A stretch of 64,000 nt of DNA, from NCBI GenBank assembly GCA_030848705.1, contig JAUIZM010000025.1:1674001-1738000 (forward strand), given 5' to 3'. Both the position numbers and the translations under genes were made by a program. The DNA is from Heracleum sosnowskyi. Its lineage: Eukaryota; Streptophyta; Magnoliopsida; Apiales; Apiaceae. Below the pieces are notes generated by a model. The model was not told where the DNA came from. It made no database searches and saw only the letters and a program-made list of their open reading frames with translations. Of this stretch, positions 49,269 through 61,223 are shown piece after piece (positions within the stretch are counted from its first letter, which is position 1; the number at the start of each line of letters is the position of its first letter).

Positions 49269-50612
49269 CTATACGAGAAAAATGGAGAAAAATTGAAGTG
49301 GGCCGGTTTGTGGATATTTTCTCGTAGTGTGACCCTTTGGGTTTATAGAATTGCAGAAAAGTTCATTTGGGGCTGTCCGTGCCTGAATCGGAGCAGATAC
49401 CAGGAGACGCCCGATTACGTTTACTTCTAAAGGGAGCTATACAAGAAAAATGGGGAAAAATTGAAGCGGGCCCTTTTGTAGATATTTTCTCGTAGTTTGA
49501 CCCTATGGGTTTATAGAGTTGCAGAAAACTTCATTTGCGGCTGTCCGTGCCTGAATCGGAGCAGATACCAGGAGAAGCCCGATTACGTTTACTTCTAAAG
49601 GGAGCTATACGAGAAAAATGGAGAAAAATTGAAGCGGGCCGGTTTGTGGATATTTTCTCGTAGTGTGACCCTTTGGGTTTATAGAATTGCAGAAAAGTTC
49701 ATTTGGGGCTGTCTGTGCCTGAATCGGAGCAGATACCAGGAGACGCCCGATTACGTTTACCTCTAAAGGGAGCTATACAAGGAAAATGGGTAAAAATTGA
49801 AGCGGGCCGTTTTGTTGATATTTTCTAGTAGTTTGACCCTATGGGTTTATAGAGTTGCAAAAAACTTCATTTGCGGCTGTCCGTGCCTGAATCAGAGCAG
49901 ATACTAGGAGACGCCCGATTACGTTTATTTCTAAAGGGAGCTATACAAGGAAAATGGAGAAAAATTGAAGCGGGCCGGTTTGTGGATATTTTCTCGTAGT
50001 GTGACCCTATGGGTTTATAGAATTGCAGAAAAGTTCATTTGGGGCTGTCTGTGCCTGAATCGGAGCAGATACCAGGAGACGCCCGATTACGTTTACCTCT
50101 AAAGAGAGCTATACAAGGAAAATGGGGAAAAATTGACGCGGGCCGTTTTGTAGATATTTTCTCGTAGCTTGACCCTATGGGTTTATAGAGTTGCAGAAAA
50201 CTTCATTTGCGGCTGTCCGTGCCTGAATCGGAGCAGATACGAGGAGACGCCCGATTACGTTTACTTCTAAAGGGAGCTATACAAGGAAAATGGAGAAAAA
50301 TTGAAGCGGGCCGGTTTGTGGATATTTTCTCGTAGTGTGACCCTATAGTTTTATAGAATTGCAGAAAAGTTCATTTGGGGCTGTCCGTGCCTGAATCGGA
50401 GCAGATACCAGGAGACGCCCGATTACGTTTACCTCTAAAGGGAGCTATACAAGGAAAATGGGGAAAACTTGACGCGGGCCGTTTTGTAGATATTTTCTCG
50501 TAGTTTGACCCTATGGGTTTATAGAGTTGCAGAAAACTTCATTTGCGGCTGTCCGTGCCTGAATCGGAGCAGATACTAGGAGACGCCCGATTACGTTTAC
50601 TTCTAAAGGGAG

Positions 50613-51620
50613 CTATAAAAGGAAAATGGAGAAAAATTGAAGCGGGCCGGTTTGTGGATATTTTCTCGTAGTTTGACCCTATGGGTTTATAGAGTTGCAG
50701 AAAACTTCATTTGCGGCTATCCGTGCCTGAATCGGAGCAGATACCAGGAGACGCCCGATTACGTTTACTTCTAAAGGGAGCTATACGAGAAAAATGGAGA
50801 AAAATTGAAGCGGGCCGGTTTGTGGATATTTTCTCGTAGTGTGACCCTTTGGGTTTATAGAATTGCAGAAAAGTTCATTTGGGGCTGTCTGTGCCTGAAT
50901 CGGAGCAGATACCAGGAGACGCCCGATTACGTTTACCTCTAAAGGGAGCTATACAAGGAAAATGGGTAAAAATTGAAGCGGGCCGTTTTGTTGATATTTT
51001 CTCGTAGTTTGACCCTATGGGTTTATAGAGTTGCAAAAAACTTCATTTGCGGCTATCCGTGCCTGAATCGGAGCAGATACGAGGAGACGCCCGATTACGT
51101 TTACTTCTAAAGGGAGCTATACAAGGAAAATGGAGAAAAATTGAAGCGGGCCGGTTTGTGGATATTTTCTCGTAGTGTGACCCTATGGGTTTATAGAATT
51201 GCAGAAAAGTTCATTTGGGGCTGTCCGTGCCTGAATCGGAGCAGATACCAGGAGACGCCCGATTACATTTACCTCTAAAGGGAGCTATATAAGGAAAATG
51301 GGGAAAAATTGACGCGGGCCGTTTTGTAGATATTTTCTCGTAGTTTGACCCTATGGGTTTATAGAGTTGCAGAAAACTTCATTTGCGGCTGTCCGTGCCT
51401 GAATCGGAGCAGATACTAGGAGACGCCCGATTACGTTTACCTCTAAAGGGAGCTATACAAGGAAAATGGGTAAAAATTGAAGCGGGCCGTTTTGTTGATA
51501 TTTTCTCGTAGTTTGACCCTATGGGTTTATAGAGTTGCAGAAAACTTCATTTGCGGCTGTCCGTGCCTGAATCGGAGCAGATACTAGGAGACGCCCGATT
51601 ACGTTTACTTCTAAAGGGAG
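50613..51620. repeat. Six units between 3458-bp copy 5 and the 1680-bp segment
   Basis: Starts with an A-to-B chimeric unit (ctataaaagg). It includes the CpG-loss variant gattacattt at 51261 and a unit with gggtaaaaattg at 51453. No non-satellite sequence. Confidence 0.85.
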
Positions 51621-53300
51621 CTATACAAGGAAAATGGAGAAAAATTGAAGCGGGCCGGTTTGTGGATATTTTCTCGTAGTTTGACCCTATGGGTTTATAG
51701 AGTTGCAGAAAACTTCATTTGCGGCTATCCGTGCCTGAATCGGAGCAGATACCAGGAGACACCCGATTACGTTTACTTCTAAAGGGAGCTATACGAGAAA
51801 AATGGAGAAAAATTGAAGCGGGCCGGTTTGTGGATATTTTCTCGTAGTGTGACCCTTTGGGTTTATAGAATTGCAGAAAAGTTCATTTTGGGCTGTCCGT
51901 GCCTGAATCGGAGCAGATACCAGGAGACGCCCGATTACGTTTACTTCTAAAGGGAGCTATACAAGAAAAATGGGGAAAAATTGAAGCGGGCCCTTTTGTA
52001 GATATTTTCTCGTAGTTTGACCCTATGGGTTTATAGAGTTGCAGAAAACTTCATTTGCGGCTGTCCGTGCCTGAATCGGAGCAGATACCAGGAGAAGCCC
52101 GATTACGTTTACTTCTAAAGGGAGCTATACGAGAAAAATGGAGAAAAATTGAAGCGGGCCGGTTTGTGGATATTTTCTCGTAGTGTGACCCTTTGGGTTT
52201 ATAGAATTGCAGAAAAGTTCATTTGGGGCTGTCTGTGCCTGAATCGGAGCAGATACCAGGAGACGCCCGATTACGTTTACCTCTAAAGGGAGCTATACAA
52301 GGAAAATGGGTAAAAATTGAAGCGGGCCGTTTTGTTGATATTTTCTAGTAGTTTGACCCTATGGGTTTATAGAGTTGCAAAAAACTTCCTTTGCGGCTGT
52401 CCGTGCCTGAATCAGAGCAGATACTAGGAGACGCCCGATTACGTTTATTTCTAAAGGGAGCTATACAAGGAAAATGGAGAAAAATTGAAGCGGGCCGGTT
52501 TGTGGATATTTTCTCGTAGTGTGACCCTATGGGTTTATAGAATTGCAGAAAAGTTCATTTGGGGCTGTCTGTGCCTGAATCGGAGCAGATACCAGGAGAC
52601 GCCCGATTACGTTTACCTCTAAAGAGAGCTATACAAGGAAAATGGGGAAAAATTGACGCGGGCCGTTTTGTAGATATTTTCTCGTAGCTTGACCCTATGG
52701 GTTTATAGAGTTGCAGAAAACTTCATTTGCGGCTGTCCGTGCCTGAATCGGAGCAGATACGAGGAGACGCCCGATTACGTTTACTTCTAAAGGGAGCTAT
52801 ACAAGGAAAATGGAGAAAAATTGAAGCGGGCCGGTTTGTGGATATTTTCTCGTAGTGTGACCCTATAGTTCTATAGAATTGCAGAAAAGTTCATTTGGGG
52901 CTGTCCGTGCCTGAATCGGAGCAGATACCAGGAGACGCCCGATTACGTTTACCTCTAAAGGGAGCTATACAAGGAAAATGGGGAAAACTTGACGCGGGCC
53001 GTTTTGTAGATATTTTCTCGTAGTTTGACCCTATGGGTTTATAGAGTTGCAGAAAACTTCATTTGCGGCTGTCCGTGCCTGAATCAGAGCAGATACTAGG
53101 AGACGCCCGATTACGTTTACTTCTAAAGGGAGCTATACAAGGAAAATGGAGAAAAATTGAAGCGGGCCGGTTTGTGGATATTTTCTCGTAGTGTGACCCT
53201 TTGGGTTTATAGAATTGCAGAAAAGTTCATTTGGGGCTGTCTGTGCCTGAATCGGAGCAGATACCAGGAGACGCCCGATTACGTTTACCTCTAAAGGGAG
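51621..53300. repeat. 1680-bp segment, right copy of 32986-34665
   Basis: Same ten units and the same private variants as 32986-34665 at a shift of 18635 bp. One difference seen: gtctgtgcc here, gtatgtgcc at 33597. Confidence 0.9.
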
Positions 53301-53636
53301 CTATACAAGGAAAATGGGTAAAAATTGAAGCGGGCCGTTTTGTTGATATTTTCTCGTAGTTTGACCCTATGGGTTTATAGAGTTGCAAAAAACTTCATTT
53401 GCGGCTATCCGTGCCTGAATCGGAGCAGATACGAGGAGACGCCCGATTACGTTTACTTCTAAAGGGAGCTATACAAGGAAAATGGAGAAAAATTGAAGCG
53501 GGCCGGTTTGTGGATATTTTCTCGTAGTGTGACCCTATGGGTTTATAGAATTGCAGAAAAGTTCATTTGGGGCTGTCCGTGCCTGAATCGGAGCAGATAC
53601 CAGGAGACGCCCGATTACGTTTACCTCTAAAGGGAG

Positions 53637-53735
53637 CTATACAAGGAAAATGGGGAAAAATTGAAGCGGGCCGTTTTGTAGATATTTTCTCGTAGTGTGA
53701 CCCTTTGGGTTTATTACGTTTACCTCTAAAGGGAG
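53637..53735. repeat. 99-bp truncated unit 22 (B/A recombinant type)
   Basis: Equivalent of unit 21 at a shift of 6146 bp, but with gggccgttttg. Confidence 0.95.
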
Positions 53736-55247
53736 CTATACAAGGAAAATGGGGGAAAATTGAAGCGGGCCGTTTTGTAGATATTTTCTCGTAGTTTGAC
53801 CCTATGGGTTTATAGAGTTGCAGAAAACTTCATTTCTGGCTGTCCGTGCCTGAATCGGAGCAGATACCAGGAGACGCCCGATTACGTTTACCTCTAAAGG
53901 GAGTTATACAAGAAAAATGGGGAAAAATTGAAGCGGGCCCTTTTGTAGATATTTTCTCGTAGTTTGACCCTATGGGTTTATAGAGTTGCAAAAAACTTCA
54001 TTTGCGGCTATCCGTGCCTGAATCGGAGCAGATACGAGGAGACGCCCGATTACGTTTACTTCTAAAGGGAGCTATACAAGGAAAATGGAGAAAAATTGAA
54101 GCGGGCCGGTTTGTGGATATTTTCTCGTAGTGTGACCCTATGGGTTTATAGAATTGCAGAAAAGTTCATTTGGGGTTGTTCGTACCTGAATCAGAGCAGA
54201 TACCAGGAGACGCCCGATTACGTTTACCTCTAAAGGGAGCTATACAAGGAAAATGGGGAAAAATTGAAGCGGGCCGTTTTGTAGATATTTTCTCGTAGTT
54301 TGACCCTATGTGTTTATAGAGTTGCAGAAAACTTCATTTGCGGCTGTCCGTGCCTGAATCGGAGCAGATACCAGGAGACGCCCGATTACGTTTACTTCTA
54401 AAGGGAGCTATACAAGGAAAATAGCGAAAAATTGAAGCGGGCCGGTTTGTGGATATTTTCTCGTAGTGTGACCCTATGGGTTTATAGAATTGCAGAAAAG
54501 TTCATTTGGGGCTGTCTGTGCCTAAATCGGAGCAGATACCAGGAGACGCCCGATTACGTTTACCTCTAAAGGGAGCTATACAAGGAAAATGGGGAAAAAT
54601 TGACGCGGGCCGTTTTGTAGATATTTTCTCGTAGTTTGACCCTATGAGTTTATAGAGTTGCAGAAAACTTCATTTGCGGCTGTCCGTGCCTGAATCGGAG
54701 CAGATACTAGGAGACGCCCGATTACGTTTACTTCTAAAGGGAGCTATACAAGGAAAATGGAGAAAAATTGAAGCGGGCCGGTTTGTGGATATTTTCTCGT
54801 AGTGTGACCCTATGGGTTTATAGAATTGCAGAAAAGTTCATTTGGGGCTGTCCGTGCCTGAATCGGAGCAGATACCAGGAGACGCCCGATTACGTTTACC
54901 TCTAAAGGGAGCTATACAAAGAAAATGGGGGAAAATTGAAGCGGGCCGTTTTGTAGATATTTTCTCGTAGTTTGACCCTATGGGTTTATAGAGTTGCAGA
55001 AAACTTCATTTACGGCTGTCCGTGCCTGAATCGGAGCAGATACCAGGAGACGCCCGATTACGTTTACTTCTAAAGGGAGCTATACAAGGAAAATAGAGAA
55101 AAATTGAAGCGGGCCGGTTTGTGGATATTTTCTCGTAGTGTGACCCTATGGGTTTATAGAATTGCAGAAAAGTTCATTTGGGGCTGTCCGTGCCTGAATC
55201 GGAGCAGATACCAGGAGACGCCCGATTACGTTTACCTCTAAAGGGAG

Positions 55248-55414
55248 CTATATAAGGAAAATGGGGAAAAATTGACGCGGGCCGTTTGTGGATATTTTCT
55301 CGTAGTTTGACCCTATGGGTTTATAGAGTTGCAGAAAACTTCATTTGCGGCTATCCGTGCCTGAATCGGAGCAGATACCAGGAGACACCCGATTACGTTT
55401 ACTTCTAAAGGGAG
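55248..55414. repeat. 167-bp unit, ccgtttgtgg lineage, copy 5
   Basis: Copy of 49102-49268 at a shift of 6146 bp, with the same ctatataagg start. Confidence 0.9.
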
Positions 55415-57430
55415 CTATACGAGAAAAATGGAGAAAAATTGAAGTGGGCCGGTTTGTGGATATTTTCTCGTAGTGTGACCTTTTGGGTTTATAGAATTGC
55501 AGAAAAGTTCATTTGGGGCTGTCCGTGCCTGAATCGGAGCAGATACCAGGAGACGCCCGATTACGTTTACTTCTAAAGGGAGCTATACAAGAAAAATGGG
55601 GAAAAATTGAAGCGGGCCCTTTTGTAGATATTTTCTCGTAGTTTGACCCTATGGGTTTATAGAGTTGCAGAAAACTTCATTTGCGGCTGTCCGTGCCTGA
55701 ATCGGAGCAGATACCAGGAGAAGCCCGATTACGTTTACTTCTAAAGGGAGCTATACGAGAAAAATGGAGAAAAATTGAAGCGGGCCGGTTTGTGGATATT
55801 TTCTCGTAGTGTGACCCTTTGGGTTTATAGAATTGCAGAAAAGTTCATTTGGGGCTGTCTGTGCCTGAATCGGAGCAGATACCAGGAGACGCCCGATTAC
55901 GTTTACCTCTAAAGGGAGCTATACAAGGAAAATGGGTAAAAATTGAAGCGGGCCGTTTTGTTGATATTTTCTAGTAGTTTGACCCTATGGGTTTATAGAG
56001 TTGCAAAAAACTTCATTTGCGGCTGTCCGTGCCTGAATCAGAGCAGATACTAGGAGACGCCCGATTACGTTTATTTCTAAAGGGAGCTATACAAGGAAAA
56101 TGGAGAAAAATTGAAGCGGGCCGGTTTGTGGATATTTTCTCGTAGTGTGACCCTATGGGTTTATAGAATTGCAGAAAAGTTCATTTGGGGCTGTCTGTGC
56201 CTGAATCGGAGCAGATACCAGGAGACGCCCGATTACGTTTACCTCTAAAGAGAGCTATACAAGGAAAATGGGGAAAAATTGACGCGGGCCGTTTTGTAGA
56301 TATTTTCTCGTAGCTTGACCCTATGGGTTTATAGAGTTGCAGAAAACTTCATTTGCGGCTGTCCGTGCCTGAATCGGAGCAGATACGAGGAGACGCCCGA
56401 TTACGTTTACTTCTAAAGGGAGCTATACAAGGAAAATGGAGAAAAATTGAAGCGGGCCGGTTTGTGGATATTTTCTCGTAGTGTGACCCTATAGTTTTAT
56501 AGAATTGCAGAAAAGTTCATTTGGGGCTGTCCGTGCCTGAATCGGAGCAGATACCAGGAGACGCCCGATTACGTTTACCTCTAAAGGGAGCTATACAAGG
56601 AAAATGGGGAAAACTTGACGCGGGCCGTTTTGTAGATATTTTCTCGTAGTTTGACCCTATGGGTTTATAGAGTTGCAGAAAACTTCATTTGCGGCTGTCC
56701 GTGCCTGAATCGGAGCAGATACTAGGAGACGCCCGATTACGTTTACTTCTAAAGGGAGCTATAAAAGGAAAATGGAGAAAAATTGAAGCGGGCCGGTTTG
56801 TGGATATTTTCTCGTAGTTTGACCCTATGGGTTTATAGAGTTGCAGAAAACTTCATTTGCGGCTATCCGTGCCTGAATCGGAGCAGATACCAGGAGACGC
56901 CCGATTACGTTTACTTCTAAAGGGAGCTATACGAGAAAAATGGAGAAAAATTGAAGCGGGCCGGTTTGTGGATATTTTCTCGTAGTGTGACCCTTTGGGT
57001 TTATAGAATTGCAGAAAAGTTCATTTGGGGCTGTCTGTGCCTGAATCGGAGCAGATACCAGGAGACGCCCGATTACGTTTACCTCTAAAGGGAGCTATAC
57101 AAGGAAAATGGGTAAAAATTGAAGCGGGCCGTTTTGTTGATATTTTCTCGTAGTTTGACCCTATGGGTTTATAGAGTTGCAAAAAACTTCATTTGCGGCT
57201 ATCCGTGCCTGAATCAGAGCAGATACGAGGAGACGCCCGATTACGTTTACTTCTAAAGGGAGCTATACAAGGAAAATGGAGAAAAATTGAAGCGGGCCGG
57301 TTTGTGGATATTTTCTCGTAGTGTGACCCTATGGGTTTATAGAATTGCAGAAAAGTTCATTTGGGGCTGTCCGTGCCTGAATCGGAGCAGATACCAGGAG
57401 ACGCCCGATTACATTTACCTCTAAAGGGAG

Positions 57431-57529
57431 CTATACAAGGAAAATGGGGAAAAATTGAAGCGGGCCGTTTTGTAGATATTTTCTCGTAGTGTGACCCTTT
57501 GGGTTTATTACGTTTACCTCTAAAGGGAG
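57431..57529. repeat. 99-bp truncated unit 23 (B/A recombinant type), last in window
   Basis: gttttgtag 5' part, gtgtgaccc and standard join. No truncated unit is seen in the remaining 6.5 kb. Confidence 0.95.
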
Positions 57530-58201
57530 CTATACAAGGAAAATGGGGGCAAATTGAAGCGGGCCGTTTTGTAGATATTTTCTCGTAGTTTGACCCTATG
57601 GGTTTATAGAGTTGCAGAAAACTTCATTTGTGGCTGTCCGTGCCTAAATCGGAGCAGATACCAGGAGACGCCCGATTACGTTTACCTCTAAAGGGAGTTA
57701 TACAAGAAAAATGGGGAAAAATTGAAGCGGGCCCTTTTGTAGATATTTTCTCGTAGTTTGACCCTATGGGTTTATAGAGTTGCAAAAAACTTCATTTGCG
57801 GCTATCCGTGCCTGAATCGGAGCAGATACGAGGAGACGCCCGATTACGTTTACTTCTAAAGGGAGCTATACAAGGAAAATGGAGAAAAATTGAAGCGGGC
57901 CGGTTTGTAGATATTTTCTCGTAGTGTGACCCTATGGGTTTATAGAATTGCAGAAAAGTTCATTTGGGGTTGTCCGTACCTGAATCGGAGCAGATACCAG
58001 GAGACGCCCGATTACGTTTACCTCTAAAGGGAGCTATACAAGGAAAATGGGGAAAAATTGAAGCGGGCCGTTTTGTAGATATTTTCTCGTAGTTTGACCC
58101 TATGGGTTTATAGAGTTGCAGAAAACTTCATTTGCGGCTGTCCGTGCCTGAATCGGAGCAGATACCAGGAGACGCCCGATTACGTTTACTTTTAAAGGGA
58201 G
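57530..58201. repeat. Four ordinary units before the 1511-bp duplication
   Basis: Four 168-bp units. The first carries gggggcaaattg and cttcatttgtgg. The last ends acttttaaaggg, a change also found at 59702 in the next block. Confidence 0.85.
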
Positions 58202-58705
58202 CTATACAAGGAAAATAGCGAAAAATTGAAGCGGGCCGGTTTGTGGATATTTTCTCGTAGTGTGACCCTATGGGTTTATAGAATTGCAGAAAAGTTCATT
58301 TGGGGCTGTCTGTGCCTAAATCGGAGCAGATACCAGGAGACGCCCGATTACGTTTACCTCTAAAGGGAGCTATACAAGGAAAATGGGGAAAAATTGACGC
58401 GGGCCGTTTTGTAGATATTTTCTCGTAGTTTGACCCTATGGGTTTATAGAGTTGCAGAAAACTTCATTTGCGGCTGTCCGTGCCTGAATCGGAGCAGATA
58501 CTAGGAGACGCCCGATTACGTTTACTTCTAAAGGGAGCTATACAAGGAAAATGGAGAAAAATTGAAGCGGGCCGGTTTGTGGATATTTTCTCGTAGTGTG
58601 ACCCTATGGGTTTATAGAATTGCAGAAAAGTTCATTTGGGGCTGTCCGTGCCTGAATCGGAGCAGATACCAGGAGACGCCCGATTACGTTTACCTCTAAA
58701 GGGAG

Positions 58706-58872
58706 CTATACAAGGAAAATGGGGGAAAATTGAAGCGGGCAGTTTTGTAGATATTTTCTCGTAGTTTGACCCTATGGGTTTATAGAGTTGCAGAAAACTT
58801 CATTTACGGCTGTCCCTGCCTGAATCAGAGCAGATACCAGGAGACGCCGATTACGTTTACTTCTAAAGGGAG
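58706..58872. repeat. 167-bp unit, gacgccgatt lineage, copy 1
   Basis: One C is lost from gacgcccgatt near position 144 of the unit. Confidence 0.9.
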
Positions 58873-60216
58873 CTATACAAGGAAAATAGAGAAAAATTGA
58901 AGCGGGCCGGTTTGTGGATATTTTCTCGTAGTGTGACCCTATGGGTTTATAGAATTGCAGAAAAGTTCATTTGGGGCTGTCCGTGCCTGAATCGGAGCAG
59001 ATACCAGGAGACGCCCGATTACGTTTACCTCTAAAGGGAGCTATATAAGGAAAATGGGGAAAAATTGACGCGGGCCGTGTTGTAGATATTTTCTCGTAGT
59101 TTGACCCTATGGGTTTATAGAGTTGCAGAAAACTTCATTTGCGGCTGTCCGTGCCTGAATCGGAGCAGATACTAGGAGACGCCCGATTACGTTTACTTCT
59201 AAAGGGAGCTATACAAGGAAAATGGAGAAAAATTGAAGCGGGCCGGTTTGTGGATATTTTCTCATAGTTTGACCCTATGGGTTTATAGAGTTGCAGAAAA
59301 CTTCATTTGCGGCTATCCGTGCCTGAATCGGAGCAGATACCAGGAGCCGCCCGATTACGTTTACTTCTAAAGGGAGCTATACGAGAAAAATGGAGAAAAA
59401 TTGAAGCGGGCCGGTTTGTGGATATTTTCTCGTAGTGTGACCCTTTGGGTTTATAGAATTGCAGAAAAGTTCATTTGGGGCTGTCCGTGCCTGAATCGGA
59501 GCAGATACCAGGAGACGCCCGATTACGTTTACTTCTAAAGGGAGCTATACAAGAAAAATGGGGAAAAATTGAAGCGGGCCCTTTTGTAGATATTTTCTCG
59601 TAGTTTGACCCTATGGGTTTATAGAGTTGCAGAAAACTTCATTTGCGGCTGTCCGTGCCTGAATCGGAGCAGATACCAGGAGACGCCCGATTACGTTTAC
59701 TTTTAAAGGGAGCTATACAAGGAAAATAGCGAAAAATTGAAGCGGGCCGGTTTATGGATATTTTCTCGTAGTGTGACCCTATGGGTTTATAGAATTGCAG
59801 AAAAGTTCATTTGGGGCTGTCTGTGCCTAAATCGGAGCAGATACCAGGAGACGCCCGATTACGTTTACCTCTAAAGGGAGCTATACAAGGAAAATGGGGA
59901 AAAATTGACGCGGGCCGTTTTGTAGATATTTTCTCGTAGTTTGACCCTATGGGTTTATAGAGTTGCAGAAAACTTCATTTGCGGCTGTCCGTGCCTGAAT
60001 CGGAGCAGATACTAGGAGACGCCCGATTACGTTTACTTCTAAAGGGAGCTATACAAGGAAAATGGAGAAAAATTGAAGCGGGCCGGTTTGTGGATATTTT
60101 CTCGTAGTGTGACCCTATGGGTTTATAGAATTGCAGAAAAGTTCATTTGGGGCTGTCCGTGCCTGAATCGGAGCAGATACCAGGAGACGCCCGATTACGT
60201 TTACCTCTAAAGGGAG

Positions 60217-60383
60217 CTATACAAGGAAAATGGGGGAAAATTGAAGCGGGCAGTTTTTTAGATATTTTCTCGTAGTTTGACCCTATGGGTTTATAGAGTT
60301 GCAGAAAACTTCATTTACGGCTGTCCGTGCCTGAATCGGAGCAGATACCAGGAGACGCCGATTACGTTTACTTCTAAAGGGAG
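60217..60383. repeat. 167-bp unit, gacgccgatt lineage, copy 2
   Basis: Copy of 58706-58872 at a shift of 1511 bp. It has gtttttta in place of gttttgta. Confidence 0.9.
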
Positions 60384-61223
60384 CTATACAAGGAAAATAG
60401 AGAAAAATTGAAGCGGGCCGGTTTGTGGATATTTTCTCGTAGTGTGACCCTATGGGTTTATAGAATTGCAGAAAAGTTCATTTGGGGCTGTCCGTGCCTG
60501 AATCGGAGCAGATACCAGGAGACGCCCGATTACGTTTACCTCTAAAGGGAGCTATATAAGGAAAATGGGGAAAAATTGACGCGGGCCGTGTTGTAGATAT
60601 TTTCTCGTAGTTTGACCCTATGGGTTTATAGAGTTGCAGAAAACTTCATTTGCGGCTGTCCGTGCCTGAATCGGAGCAGATACTAGGAGACGCCCGATTA
60701 CGTTTACTTCTAAAGGGAGCTATACAAGGAAAATGGAGAAAAATTGAAGCGGGCCGGTTTGTGGATATTTTCTCGTAGTTTGACCCTATGGGTTTATAGA
60801 GTTGCAGAAAACTTCATTTGCGGCTATCCGTGCCTGAATCGGAGCAGATACCAGGAGACGCCCGATTACGTTTACTTCTAAAGGGAGCTATACGAGAAAA
60901 ATGGAGAAAAATTGAAGCGGGCCGGTTTGTGGATATTTTCTCGTAGTGTGACCCTTTGGGTTTATAGAATTGCAGAAAAGTTCATTTGGGGCTGTCCGTG
61001 CCTGAATCGGAGCAGATACCAGGAGACGCCCGATTACGTTTACTTCTAAAGGGAGCTATACAAGAAAAATGGGGAAAAATTGAAGCGGGCCCTTTTGTAG
61101 ATATTTTCTCGTAGTTTGACCCTATGGGTTTATAGAGTTGCAGAAAACTTCATTTGCGGCTGTCCGTGCCTGAATCGGAGCAGATACCAGGAGACGCCCG
61201 ATTACGTTTACTTCTAAAGGGAG

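Larger units (their letters stand above)
47155..50612. repeat. 3458-bp higher-order repeat, copy 5 (diverged)
   Basis: Full-length copy with more differences: gggccattttg at 47523 and 47618, ctatataagg at 49102 (ctatagaagg in copies 1-3), and gtctgtgcc instead of gtcggtgcc near 50046. The match to the repeat ends at 50613, where a unit starting ctataaaagg begins. Confidence 0.92.
47155..57430. repeat. 6146-bp (37-unit) tandem duplication
   Basis: 47155-53300 and 53301-57430 (incomplete) match at a shift of 6146 bp. Markers: truncated units 47491/53637, 167-bp units 49102/55248, the ctataaaagg unit 50613/56759 and gattacattt 51261/57407. The repeat joins copy 5 of the 3458-bp unit to the 1680-bp segment found elsewhere at 32986. 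Confidence 0.92.
58202..61223. repeat. 1511-bp (9-unit) tandem duplication
   Basis: 58202-59712 and 59713-61223 match at a shift of 1511 bp (8 x 168 + 167). Shared markers: aatagcg A unit, gcgggcagtttt, gagacgccgatt (one C lost) and gccgtgttgtag. Differences include ctcatag at 59264 and caggagccgcc near 59340, both only in the left copy. Confidence 0.9.
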
